A program made the position numbers and the translations under genes. A DNA stretch of 64,000 bases. It comes from a bacterium (GTDB lineage Bacteria; Myxococcota_A; Polyangia; Nannocystales; Nannocystaceae). Of the stretch, positions 53,422-62,428 are shown piece by piece; the stretch's first letter is position 1; every line of letters begins with the position of its first letter. The stretch lies in NCBI GenBank assembly GCA_024742475.1, contig JANSYI010000024.1:1-64000 (forward strand), in the 5' to 3' direction. The notes under the pieces were generated by a model that worked only from the letters and a program-made list of their open reading frames with translations, was not told where the DNA came from and did not search any database.

Positions 53422-54324
53422 CTACTCCGCGGTCACGCTCAGGTCTTCGACCGCGCGGCGGAACGGCGACCACACGTGTCGCTCGAGAAACGCCGACGCG
53501 GTCATCTGACCGGCCGAGACGGCGTCGAAGTCCTTGCGCTGCCGATCGAGGCGCGCTTCGAGTGCCATGGCCTCGGCGTCGCCGCTGCGCGGATGCTCGG
53601 CGTGACGCTCGGCAAAGAGCGCAGCCGACCCGCGACCACGGGCAACCCAGACGAAGTGCCAGTCCGCGATGAAGCCACGCATGCGCTCGAGGTTGACGGT
53701 GCCCGCCCACGCCGTCTCGCCGAGCTCCAGCCAGCGGTACGCGTCGAGCCCCTGCCCAACGCTGCGCCGCAGGCTCGCGTCCACCTCGGCGAACTCGAAC
53801 GTGGCGACCCCGTCCTTGTCGACGTCGACGGTCGCGGCGTGATGCCGCTGCCCCTGCGCGTCGACGGCGGTGAGCTCGAGCTGGCCGCCGTAGGGGCGCA
53901 CGATGCATCCGGCACGATCGGCGTCGCGCTGATGGAGCACCACGCCCTGGTCCTCCTCGAGCGGAAGCGGCCACCCTCGACACAAGCGCGCTTCACTCAG
54001 CCGCAGCCGTACGCTGTCGAGCTCGACCTGACGGTGGTCGACGATGCCGAAGCGCACCCCGTTGTGCAGGATGGTCGCGCGGGCGGCCGAGGACTCGGTC
54101 GCGCTGCAATCACCGGGGCTGGCGACCCCCCGGGTCAGCTGATCGTGCAGTGATGCACCGCAAGTCTCCCCCGCCCGCGCCGCGACCTGATCGGCCAAGG
54201 CCGAGGGTGCGACGGCCGAGAGTGGCTCGTGTCGTTCGTGCACCGGGCCTCCCATCCCAGCGCAACCCGAGGCCGCCAGGGCCACAAGTGTGGGGAACAA
54301 CGCTCTTTTTGCCGCGAGCAACAT
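53422..54324 (-). CDS. hypothetical lipoprotein
   Basis: A 300-residue lipoprotein (lipobox ASGC, Cys21) with four further Cys, two of them in the first 75 residues after the lipid anchor (about 55 and 73), which may form a disulfide. The middle (about 80-190) is beta-rich and the C-terminal 110 residues helical. No family is recognised. It converges on the preceding lipoprotein gene; the 12-base palindrome GTAGCGCGCTAC spans both stop codons. Start ATG at 54324. Confidence 0.7.
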   Translation of the reverse strand: MLLAAKRALFPTLVALAASGCAGMGGPVHERHEPLSAVAPSALADQVAARAGETCGASLHDQLTRGVASPGDCSATESSAARATILHNGVRFGIVDHRQVELDSVRLRLSEARLCRGWPLPLEEDQGVVLHQRDADRAGCIVRPYGGQLELTAVDAQGQRHHAATVDVDKDGVATFEFAEVDASLRRSVGQGLDAYRWLELGETAWAGTVNLERMRGFIADWHFVWVARGRGSAALFAERHAEHPRSGDAEAMALEARLDRQRKDFDAVSAGQMTASAFLERHVWSPFRRAVEDLSVTAE

Positions 54325-54449
54325 CGTGAGGAGGACGCGACGTCTCGTCGGCGTCTGCGGGTCTCAACGAGCATATACGCCCAGACTTACACCCGGTTAC
54401 GCGTCTTGACGCCGAGAGGCGCGCGGGCCAGCCTCCCTCCGAGATCGAC

Positions 54450-56519
54450 ATGCGCTACGCAGCTTTCGCCCTCGTGCTCGGCGTTTCGACCGCCGGATGT
54501 CTGAAAGTCCCCGAGGATCTCTCGGAGGAGCCCGACGCCGCGGCCGTCGCCCCCGCGACCGCAGCCGAGCTGCTCGCCCGTCACGTCGACGCGCTCGGCG
54601 GGGAGCAGGCGCTCCGCGGCCTCTCGGCCCGAACCCTCGAAGCGCGCATGGTTCTCTACCCCGGCGAGGGCTGCGAGTCTCCCGAAGACCCCTTCTGCGC
54701 CGCGAGCGAGGAGGAGACGGGCTCGTATTTCTACCAGAGCACCGCCGACGGTCGGCTCTACCGCCGCAACGTCGTGGGCGACGCGCTCGAGGAGCGCGGC
54801 TTCGACGGCAAGGTCGGCTGGGCCTTCTTCGCCCCCGAGACGCTGCGCATCGACAACGAGGACGAGAAGCAGCTCAACCGAGAGGAAGCCATCCTGCACT
54901 GGTACCTCGACGTCGAGGACAGAGGCGTCGAGACCGAGCTCGTCGCGCCGCGCAAAGAAGACTCCGACGGCAACCCGCGGGTCCTCGACGGCATGGTCTG
55001 GCGAGTGCCCGGCGCGGGCATCGAAAAGGAGCTGTGGTTCGACCGCGAAACCGGCCTGCGTCGAGAGGAGACCAGCGGCGATCCCGAGACCGGCACCACG
55101 CAGGTCGTCATCTACGAGGACTATCGCGAGGTGGACGGCGTCTTGGTCCCGCACATGATCCGCGTGGTCAACCGCTTCGAAGGCCGAGTTCAGCGCATCG
55201 ACTTCGCGGTGCAACGCGTCAGCCACGACGCCATCGACCCCACGAAGTTCGCCATCCCCGAGCTGCCCGCGCCTACGGCCCAGCCCGACGCGCTGCTCGC
55301 TCAGCTGGCGAGCATGCGCAGCACCGCCGAGGCCGCGCCCAAGGACGTCACCGCGTGGATGGACTACGCCCGCATCTCCTTCGTCGCCGCCCACTTCGAC
55401 GAGGTCCGCACGGCGCTGCGCAAGGTGCTCGCGCTCGACGCCAAGGAGCCCGAAGCCCTGCTGCTTTCCGCCCGCATGGCGATCCTGTTTGGCGACTACG
55501 CCAAGGCCGAGAAGATTCTCAAGCAGGCGAAGAAGGCCAGCGTCCGCGGTGAGGTGCTCGCACGCGAGTACGGCTGGATGCACCTGCGTCAGCGCAAGTA
55601 CGACAAGTTCGCCACGGACCTCGCCACCGGGGGCAACACCGACCTCGCCGATCGCTACCGCTCCTTCGAGGGCACACCGCTGCAGGCCAGCATCGAAGGC
55701 GGAGGCTGCGCGCTCGAGGTCCCCTTGGCCACCGGGGCCCCCTTGGCCACGCTCGACGTCACCTTGGGCGACAAGAAGGTCGGCGCAATCTTCGACACGG
55801 GCGCCGCAGACCTCATCATCACCCAGAGCCTCGCCAAAGAGCTGGGCATGGAGATCACCGCGAGCTCTCAGATCGCGCAGGGCATGCCGCCGGTCGGGCA
55901 CGGCCAGATTCCATCGCTCACGGTCGGCGGGCTCACCCTGAAGAACGTGCCCGCAAACGTGTTCGACGACGCGGCCATCGCCGACATGGCCGGCGACGAG
56001 TCCGACCGGGTCAGCGCGGTGATGGGCATCGGTATGCTCACCGACTTTGCGGTCGCCCTCGACGTCCCCGCAGGCACGCTCGAGCTCGTGTCCAACGAGC
56101 GCAAGTGCAAGGCCGAACGCAGCGCCCTCGTGAAGGGTCCGTCCGTCCCGTTTTGGATGCACGAGACCCACTACATCTACGTGCTGGGCTCGATGAACGG
56201 AGCCGAGGGCGTCTACCTGGTCAACACGGGCATGCGCGGCGCCGACATGACCGCCAACCAGCAAGCCTACCGCCACGCCGCCGTCGGCACCCCGCCTCTG
56301 CAAGCCGGCGAGGCGCCGATGGCCCGCGTGAAGACCTTTGCCCTGGGCGACAGCTTCTCGGCGAATGACCTCGAGTCCGCTTGGGGGTACTTCCAGCAGA
56401 CCCAGTCCAGCGACGGCTTCCGCCTCGACGGCATGATCGGACTGGGCGTCCTGGGACAGCGCCGGTTCGTGCTCGACTTCCAGTCGCACACCATGCACTT
56501 CCCGGGGTCGGCCGGTTGA
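54450..56519 (+). CDS. retropepsin-like aspartic protease lipoprotein
   Basis: A 689-residue lipoprotein (lipobox TAGC, Cys17). An N-terminal LolA-like sensing domain (about 35-260, starting LLARHVDALGG) and a TPR-like helical part (about 285-395) precede two retropepsin-like halves. The first carries FDTGAADL (Asp about 449), a normal aspartic protease motif, while the second reads VNTGMRGAD (about 591) with Asn in place of the catalytic Asp. Single-chain retropepsins need two DTG sites or a dimer, so activity may depend on dimerisation or be lost. Its stop overlaps the TTG start of the HutF gene (TTGA), so the two are translationally coupled, an unexpected pairing. Confidence 0.82.
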   Translation: MRYAAFALVLGVSTAGCLKVPEDLSEEPDAAAVAPATAAELLARHVDALGGEQALRGLSARTLEARMVLYPGEGCESPEDPFCAASEEETGSYFYQSTADGRLYRRNVVGDALEERGFDGKVGWAFFAPETLRIDNEDEKQLNREEAILHWYLDVEDRGVETELVAPRKEDSDGNPRVLDGMVWRVPGAGIEKELWFDRETGLRREETSGDPETGTTQVVIYEDYREVDGVLVPHMIRVVNRFEGRVQRIDFAVQRVSHDAIDPTKFAIPELPAPTAQPDALLAQLASMRSTAEAAPKDVTAWMDYARISFVAAHFDEVRTALRKVLALDAKEPEALLLSARMAILFGDYAKAEKILKQAKKASVRGEVLAREYGWMHLRQRKYDKFATDLATGGNTDLADRYRSFEGTPLQASIEGGGCALEVPLATGAPLATLDVTLGDKKVGAIFDTGAADLIITQSLAKELGMEITASSQIAQGMPPVGHGQIPSLTVGGLTLKNVPANVFDDAAIADMAGDESDRVSAVMGIGMLTDFAVALDVPAGTLELVSNERKCKAERSALVKGPSVPFWMHETHYIYVLGSMNGAEGVYLVNTGMRGADMTANQQAYRHAAVGTPPLQAGEAPMARVKTFALGDSFSANDLESAWGYFQQTQSSDGFRLDGMIGLGVLGQRRFVLDFQSHTMHFPGSAG

Positions 56520-57808
56520 TCCAGACCGCCTACGTCGCGCCGTGGGCATGGACCGGCGGCGCACTTCGGCGGGACGTCCGATTCGACGTGGATGCGGACG
56601 GCCGCATCGCGAACGTCGGTGACGCAAACGAGCGGGGAGAGCCGCTGCGTCGAACCCTGGGCAACGCGCTGTGGCTGCCGGGTCTCGTCAATGCCCACTC
56701 CCACGCGTTTCAGCGCGGGATTCGAGGGCAGACGCATCGACGCGCCCCTGGGGAGAACAGCTTCTGGTCGTGGCGAACCGCGATGTACGCGGCCGCGCAG
56801 GCGCTCGATCCCGACGGGCTCTATGCGATCACCCGGTCTGCGTTCGCCGAGATGCTCCGCGCGGGCATCACCCACGTGGGCGAGTTCCACTACGTACACC
56901 ACCAGCCCGACGGCACCCCCTACGACGACCCGAACGAGCTCTCGTGGCGCGTGGTCCAGGCCGCCCGCGACGTGGGCATCCGGCTCACCTTGCTCGAGGT
57001 GTTCTACGCCCGAGCCGGCGCGGGCAAGGCCCCGTTGCCTCAGCAGCGGCGTTTTTGCGACACCAGCGTCGACGCCTACCTCTCCCGGGTCGACACGCTC
57101 AGGGCCGCAGGCGTCGACGTCGGCATCACCCCCCACAGCATCCGCGCGGCCTCGATCGAGCAGATCCGAGAGCTGGTCGCCTACGCGCAGGAGCACGACC
57201 TGGTCGTGCACACCCACCTCAGCGAGCAGCCCCGCGAGAACGAGGAGTGTCGCGCCGAGCACGGCACCACGCCCGCCGGCGCCTTCGAGCGCTGCGGCGC
57301 CTTCGCCCGACCGCGCCGGTTCACCGCGGTGCATGCGACCCACCTGGACGAGGACGACTTCGAGCGACTCTCAACGCAGTCGGTCTGTGCATGCCCGACT
57401 ACCGAGGCCGACCTCGGCGACGGCATTCTCGACGCGCCCCGCCTCGCCAGCGCCGGGACCTCCCTCTCGCTTGGCAGCGACAGCAACGCGATCATCGATC
57501 TCGTGCAAGAGGCCCGTCTACTGGAGATGAACGACCGCCTCGCGCGCGGGGCCCGGTGCCGACTCAACGACGACGAAGGCGCGCTCGGGCCCGTGCTCGC
57601 CCACGCCGCGACGCGCGGAGGTGCCGTCGCGCTGGGGGCCAGCAGCAGCGGCCTGCAGGAAGGCGAGCCGTTCGACGCCGTCGTGGTGGATCTGGACGAC
57701 CCGTTCTTCGAACACGTCCCGCCCGCGCACGCGCTCGACGCGTTGTTCACCGCCGGCACGAGCGCTCCAATACGACAAGTGGTGGTCCATGGCCGCGAGA
57801 TGCTCTGA
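56516..57808 (+). CDS. hutF: formimidoylglutamate deiminase
   Basis: A 430-residue amidohydrolase matching HutF: NAHSHAFQR (about 59-67, metal His pair), EFHYVHH (about 123-129), HTHLSEQ with a following Glu (about 232-240), HATHLDE and CPTTEADLGDG (about 297-307). It converts N-formimidoyl-L-glutamate to N-formyl-L-glutamate in the five-step histidine degradation route. The start appears to be TTG at 56516, overlapping the previous stop; the frame runs further upstream but inside the aspartic protease gene. No other hut gene is in the window. The following lipoprotein gene overlaps its end by 20 bases. Confidence 0.88.
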   Translation: MIQTAYVAPWAWTGGALRRDVRFDVDADGRIANVGDANERGEPLRRTLGNALWLPGLVNAHSHAFQRGIRGQTHRRAPGENSFWSWRTAMYAAAQALDPDGLYAITRSAFAEMLRAGITHVGEFHYVHHQPDGTPYDDPNELSWRVVQAARDVGIRLTLLEVFYARAGAGKAPLPQQRRFCDTSVDAYLSRVDTLRAAGVDVGITPHSIRAASIEQIRELVAYAQEHDLVVHTHLSEQPRENEECRAEHGTTPAGAFERCGAFARPRRFTAVHATHLDEDDFERLSTQSVCACPTTEADLGDGILDAPRLASAGTSLSLGSDSNAIIDLVQEARLLEMNDRLARGARCRLNDDEGALGPVLAHAATRGGAVALGASSSGLQEGEPFDAVVVDLDDPFFEHVPPAHALDALFTAGTSAPIRQVVVHGREML

Positions 57809-58475
57809 CGCTCCCCGGCGCGGTCGCTCGCGACGCTCCCTCGCCGGGTCGACGCTCGCGCTCGTTGCCGCGGGGGCGATGCTCGCCGGCTGCGCCGCAC
57901 GTCGCGAGGCTCGCGTTCGCCGCAACTGGAACGAGGCCGACCCGGGCACCTCCAACGTGCCTGGCGACCTGCTGTCGGGCCCCGACGAGTGGGGACCTTC
58001 GAGCCCGGGCGTCGTCGCGCAGAAGGTCGGATGGGAGCGCGTCGAGGAGCTCCTGGCTCTGACGATCGACGTCCTGGTCACCGCGCCCAGCCCCGAGACC
58101 CTCGCCGAGCTCGCGACGAAGTGGTGCGAGGTCGAACCGATCCCACGCCAGACCACCCACGGCGAGGTCCGCGTCTGCTACCTCTACCCACCCGTTCGCG
58201 TAAAGGGTGTCGCGCTGACGCTCGAGCTGAGCGGCAACGGAATCGTCGGCTTCGTCGCCCCGGAGCTCGACGCGGCAAAGAGCGAAGAGCTGGCGGCGGA
58301 GGCCCGCCGCTCTCTGGCGAGGCTGTGCGAACGCCCGTGGGTCGACGCCGAGGGCGACCTCGACCTCCAGACCTGCACCGTCGACGGAGGCTCGACGCTG
58401 GCTGTCGGACGTCTGCAACCGCGCGCCGATACGGACCGGTGGCAGGTTTCGGTGGCCGTGCTCGGAGCGATCTAG
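57789..58475 (+). CDS. hypothetical lipoprotein
   Basis: A 228-residue lipoprotein with an Arg-rich N-terminus and lipobox LAGC (Cys35). The mature part is mixed helix and beta with four Cys (about 118-120, 132, 185 and 198) and no known domain. Its ATG lies 20 bases before the end of hutF, so it is likely cotranscribed with it. An upstream extension of the frame runs inside hutF and is not used. Function unknown. Confidence 0.65.
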   Translation: MAARCSDAPRRGRSRRSLAGSTLALVAAGAMLAGCAARREARVRRNWNEADPGTSNVPGDLLSGPDEWGPSSPGVVAQKVGWERVEELLALTIDVLVTAPSPETLAELATKWCEVEPIPRQTTHGEVRVCYLYPPVRVKGVALTLELSGNGIVGFVAPELDAAKSEELAAEARRSLARLCERPWVDAEGDLDLQTCTVDGGSTLAVGRLQPRADTDRWQVSVAVLGAI

Positions 58476-58541
58476 CAGCCCCCCCCGCGTTGCAATCGGA
58501 CCGTGACCGCGTGAACGATTTTCTGCGGTAGGCTTGTCGGG

Positions 58542-60680
58542 ATGTCGACGCACCATCGACGCCTCACCTCACTTGGGGGTGTCGGCGCCCTAACTTTGCT
58601 TGCTGGCTGCTTCAACCCCGAACCCCCGGCGCAGGCTGACACCGACACCGACGGGCCCGATGCCTCGTCCACCGCAACGCCCACCAGCGGGCCAACGTCG
58701 ATGGGCACCGATGGCAGCACCACCGACGCGCCGACGACGGATCCCTCGTTGGACACGACCCAGGGCGATGAGTGCTCGGCCGACAACGCCATCGACACCG
58801 CCTGCCCCGAGGCCACGCCATACTGTTCGGCCGGCACCTGCGTCGACTGCACGGGCCTGACGTGCGCCGACGTGGACGAAGACACCCCCGTCTGCGGCTC
58901 CGACGGTCGCTGCCTCGAGTGTGACGACAGCGACGTCTCCGTCTGCGAGCTCTCCCAGACCGCCTGCGTCGACAACGAGTGCGTCGTGTGCACCGAGGAC
59001 GACCAATGTCCCAGCGGCATCTGCCAGACCGACGGCGAGTGCCTGCTCGAGGCCGTCACCCTGCGCGGCATCGCGTACGACTACTCGACCATCGACCGCA
59101 CTCCGCTGCAAGACGTCACGGTCCAGATCACCAACGTCATCGACGCGCCCACCGCCGAGCCGACCGGCAAAGACGGCGGCTACCAACTCGACGGCCTCGT
59201 CCCCGGCAGCCTCGTCGACCTCAACCCGCTGTGGGATCAGAACGCGCCCGTCGTGGTGCCTGCGGCCGTCACCGCCCGCGTCAGCGCTTCGATCAGCAAC
59301 GACCACCCCATCGAATTCGACGTCCCCGTGGTGCCCTACGAGTGGCTCGCACAGGTGGCGTTCGAGTGCGGCATCTTTGCGACGCTGGAGGACGCCCTCT
59401 ACAACGAGGCCGGCGCAGCCATCAACCCGTACTTCGTGCAGCGCTCCACCGTCTTGGGGCAGCTCGTCGACAGCAACGGAGATGGCGTCTCCACCGTCTC
59501 CAAGGCGGCGATCAGAGCCCGCATCGGTGAGTGGGCGAACTTCGAGGCGAACCTGCTCGACACCGACGACTCGCCGACGGAGGTCTGCTTCCTCGACGAG
59601 GACGCCGGCTCGGGCACGTTCGTGGGCACCGGCCAGGACGTCTCCAACGACACGGGGCGCTTCGTCATGTTCCGTCTGCGCAACGACAGCGGCTTCGGCC
59701 AGGGAACGCTCAGCGTCTCGGTGTCCGGCTTCGACCAGGCCTACACGACCCTGCCGTCGAGCGGAAACATCGGCATCGTCGAGCTGCTGCGCAACGACGA
59801 GCCGATCGAACGCGACTTCGCCATCGACATCTACCCCCTCTTCGACACCTACGGCTGCACGGGCGATGGCTGCCACAGCAGCGGGGGGCCTCCGGGCGCG
59901 ATTCGAGACGGCTTCACCGCCGACTGGAGCCTGACCCCGCGCGAGGTCTGGGAGCAGCTCGTCGGCCCGGGCACCGAGTGCCCCGACCCGGACAACCCGG
60001 TCCGCATCTGCACCGACGACCCCGAGGCGTCGCTGTTCATCCAGCGTCCGCTGACCGACCCCGTCGGCATGCCCGACGTGCACCCGGTCGACATCTTCAA
60101 CTCGATCGAAGACCCCCAGGTCCAGGTGATGCTCGAGTGGATCGAGCAGGGCGCTCAGCCGCCCGCGGCGATCAGCTTCGTCGAGGACATCTACCCGCTG
60201 TTCGAGATTCACGGCTGCGTGGCCTGCCACACCGACGGCGGCCCGCCCGATGCAGTGACGGCCGGCTTCAACGCCGACTGGTCGCTCGAGCCCGAGGAGG
60301 TCTACAACCTGCTCGTCGGCCCGGGCACCACCTGTCCCAACCCCGACGACCCGGTCCGCATCTGCACCGACGACGTGCTCAACTCCAAGCTCGTCACCTT
60401 CCCGCTGACCGACCCGCCCGACGCTCCGGACGCGCACCCGGTCAACGCGTTCGCGACGACCGACCACCCCGACATGCAGAAGATCATCCAGTGGATCGCG
60501 CAGGGTGCCGACTTCGAGAACGAGTGCGGCCACGACGAGTGCAGCACGGGCGAGGCGCTCGTCCCGGGGTGCTCGCCGTGCGTCACCGCGGTGTGCGACC
60601 AGTACCCCTTCTGCTGCAACAGCAACTGGGATGCCGCGTGTGTCAACGCGGCCAACAACAGCGCCGAGTGCAGCTGTTAG
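58542..60680 (+). CDS. Cys-rich lipoprotein with two cytochrome-like modules
   Basis: A 712-residue lipoprotein (lipobox LAGC, Cys23). A Thr/Ser/Asp linker and a Cys-rich EGF-like part (about 75-170) lead to a beta domain (about 175-420). Then two homologous modules of about 120 residues follow (about 425-545 and 545-665): each has DIYPLF, GC...CH, GGPP, FNADWSL or FTADWSL and PDDPVRICTDD. The first carries C439-x4-C444-H445 and the second C559-VA-C562-H563, i.e. one normal and one lengthened haem motif. The C-terminus holds a CCNSNWD signature (about 690-712). It is probably a surface protein that may bind one or two haems. Confidence 0.85.
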   Translation: MSTHHRRLTSLGGVGALTLLAGCFNPEPPAQADTDTDGPDASSTATPTSGPTSMGTDGSTTDAPTTDPSLDTTQGDECSADNAIDTACPEATPYCSAGTCVDCTGLTCADVDEDTPVCGSDGRCLECDDSDVSVCELSQTACVDNECVVCTEDDQCPSGICQTDGECLLEAVTLRGIAYDYSTIDRTPLQDVTVQITNVIDAPTAEPTGKDGGYQLDGLVPGSLVDLNPLWDQNAPVVVPAAVTARVSASISNDHPIEFDVPVVPYEWLAQVAFECGIFATLEDALYNEAGAAINPYFVQRSTVLGQLVDSNGDGVSTVSKAAIRARIGEWANFEANLLDTDDSPTEVCFLDEDAGSGTFVGTGQDVSNDTGRFVMFRLRNDSGFGQGTLSVSVSGFDQAYTTLPSSGNIGIVELLRNDEPIERDFAIDIYPLFDTYGCTGDGCHSSGGPPGAIRDGFTADWSLTPREVWEQLVGPGTECPDPDNPVRICTDDPEASLFIQRPLTDPVGMPDVHPVDIFNSIEDPQVQVMLEWIEQGAQPPAAISFVEDIYPLFEIHGCVACHTDGGPPDAVTAGFNADWSLEPEEVYNLLVGPGTTCPNPDDPVRICTDDVLNSKLVTFPLTDPPDAPDAHPVNAFATTDHPDMQKIIQWIAQGADFENECGHDECSTGEALVPGCSPCVTAVCDQYPFCCNSNWDAACVNAANNSAECSC

Positions 60681-60681
60681 A

Positions 60682-60695
60682 ACCTCAGCTGAGGT
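60682..60695. promoter_or_regulatory. 14-base perfect palindrome
   Basis: ACCTCAGCTGAGGT is a perfect palindrome starting 2 bases after the stop codon of the preceding gene. Perfect 14-base symmetry is typical of a dimeric regulator operator. It could also be part of the folded mRNA upstream of the GH3 gene. No function is proven. Confidence 0.4.
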
Positions 60696-60702
60696 AACTT
60701 CG

Positions 60703-60730
60703 GGGGGTCCATGCGAGTGCGTGGGCCCCC
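60703..60730 (+). promoter_or_regulatory. strong hairpin directly before the GH3 gene
   Basis: Twelve base pairs form between 60703-60714 and 60719-60730 (GGGGG with CCCCC, then UCC with GGG, AUGC with GCGU), closed by a GAGU loop, and only 6 bases remain before the ATG. There is no U-run, so rather than a terminator it looks like a structure that covers the ribosome site of the GH3 gene, or a weak terminator with an internal start. A long G run could itself be a ribosome site hidden in the stem. Confidence 0.55.
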
Positions 60731-60736
60731 TTCGTC

Positions 60737-62386
60737 ATGTTCGCATCCCGAGAAGCGCAGACCTTCCTGGAGGGCCTCGATGACCCCGAGGCCACGCAAA
60801 CGACCGTCCTGTTGAAGAAGACCCTCGGGCCCAACGCAGACTGCGAGTTTGGCCGCAAACACGGCTTCGACAAGATCTCTTCCATCGCGGAGTACCAGCG
60901 GGCCGTCCCCATCCAGAAGTACGACGGCTTCGCCGACTCGATCCGACGCATCGTCAACGACGGCGAGCAGGGCATCCTCACCAAGGACCGGGTCAAGCGG
61001 TTCTTCATGACCTCGGGCTCGACCTCGGAACCCAAGTACATCCCGGTCACCACGCGGTTCATTCAGACCAAATCGCGCGCGTTCGGCATCTACTGGGCGT
61101 CCGTGTTCGCCGACCACCCCCAGGCCAAGGCGGGCAGGATGATCACCAACTTCTCCGACTCGGGCGTCCCGGGCACGACGCCCGGAGGCATCGAGTGCGG
61201 CTCGGAGAGTTCCTTTTGGGCCGGCGTCACCCGTGCAACCGCGCTGAGCAAGGCGCCGATCATCCCCAAGCCGGTCGCGCAGATCAAAGACTCCAACGCC
61301 CGCTACTACACCCTGGCTCGCATCCTGCTCGAGGAGTCCTTCAGCGTGATCATGACGCTGAACCCCAGCACGATCCTCTTGCTCTTCAAGAAGATCCAGG
61401 AGTTCTCCGAGCCCCTGCTGCGGGACATCGAACACGGCACCCTCAGCGAAGAGGTCGAGGTCAGCGACGTGGTCCGCGAGTACGTGCGCGAGAGCTACAG
61501 GGGCGACCCGGCGCGCGCCGAGGCGCTGCGGGCCTTGGCCGGCGACACCGAAGGGCTGCTCGCGCACCGCATCTGGCCGGAGCTGTCGCTCGCGATCTGC
61601 TGGCGCTCGCCGATGCTCGAGCCGTACATCAAGCTGCTGGACCCTCACTTCGGCGACCGCGTCGCCGGCCGCGACTACATGATGATGGCGTCCGAGGGGA
61701 TCATGGGCGTACCGCTGCGCGACGGCGGAAGTGGTGGTGTGTGCGGGGTCGGGCTGCACTTCTACGAGTTCGTCCCCGAGGACGAGATCGACGCGCCCAA
61801 CCCCACCGTGCTGCTTCCGCACCAGGTCGAGGTCGGCAAGACCTACGTCCTCATCCTCACCAACGGCTCGGGGCTGTACCGCTACAACATCGGCGACGTG
61901 GTCCGCATCTCGGGGTTCGAGCGCAAGGCGCCGATCATCGAGTTCCTCCACCGCGCCGGCCGGACCTGCTCGCTGACCGGCGAGAAGCTCACCGAGAGCC
62001 AGGTCACCCACGCGATCGAAGACTGCGCGCGAGCGCTGACGCTCGAGGTGGAATCCTTCACCGTCGCCCCGGCACCCGAGGGGTTCCCCCGCTACGTCGC
62101 CTACGTCGAGCTGCGCAACCAGGCCTCCGCCGAGGCCCTCGCCGCGTTCCCCAAGGCCTTCGACGAGGCCCTGGACCGGCACAACATCGAGTACGGGTCG
62201 AAGCGCGGATCCCAGCGCCTGGCCGCTCCGGAGCTGTGGGTCGTACAACCGGGGACCTACGCCCGGCTGCGACAGGCCAAGACCGCGGCCGGGGCGAGTG
62301 ACTCGCAGATCAAGCCGATGCACCTGACGCGCGACGCGTCCTTCGCCCAGCGCGTCGAGATCGCATCCCGCCATCGGGCGGGGTGA
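60737..62386 (+). CDS. GH3 auxin-responsive-promoter-family acyl-adenylating enzyme
   Basis: A 549-residue protein matching the GH3 family: FFMTSGSTSEPKYIP (89-103) is the ATP-binding motif, MMASEGIMG (about 315-323) and YRYNIGDVVRISGFERKAP (about 379-397) are the other two conserved blocks. GH3 enzymes of the ANL superfamily adenylate a carboxylic acid and transfer it to an amine, best known in plants for coupling auxin or jasmonate to amino acids. Bacterial members are poorly characterised and their acceptors unknown. It has no signal peptide, so it is cytoplasmic. A strong hairpin precedes its start codon. Confidence 0.88.
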   Translation: MFASREAQTFLEGLDDPEATQTTVLLKKTLGPNADCEFGRKHGFDKISSIAEYQRAVPIQKYDGFADSIRRIVNDGEQGILTKDRVKRFFMTSGSTSEPKYIPVTTRFIQTKSRAFGIYWASVFADHPQAKAGRMITNFSDSGVPGTTPGGIECGSESSFWAGVTRATALSKAPIIPKPVAQIKDSNARYYTLARILLEESFSVIMTLNPSTILLLFKKIQEFSEPLLRDIEHGTLSEEVEVSDVVREYVRESYRGDPARAEALRALAGDTEGLLAHRIWPELSLAICWRSPMLEPYIKLLDPHFGDRVAGRDYMMMASEGIMGVPLRDGGSGGVCGVGLHFYEFVPEDEIDAPNPTVLLPHQVEVGKTYVLILTNGSGLYRYNIGDVVRISGFERKAPIIEFLHRAGRTCSLTGEKLTESQVTHAIEDCARALTLEVESFTVAPAPEGFPRYVAYVELRNQASAEALAAFPKAFDEALDRHNIEYGSKRGSQRLAAPELWVVQPGTYARLRQAKTAAGASDSQIKPMHLTRDASFAQRVEIASRHRAG

Positions 62387-62428
62387 CAAAGCGAGCACGG
62401 ACTGGCAGGTTCTGACTCAGGCACGACC

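Noticed and set aside
53415..53426. Palindrome GTAGCGCGCTAC between convergent lipoprotein genes
   Set aside because: It is made by the two stop codons facing each other and has no loop or U-run, so it is probably chance rather than a terminator.
58590..60533. 647-codon open frame antisense to the cytochrome-like lipoprotein gene
   Set aside because: Arg/Val/Asp-rich shadow without any motif; the plus-strand frame carries the lipobox and duplicated modules.
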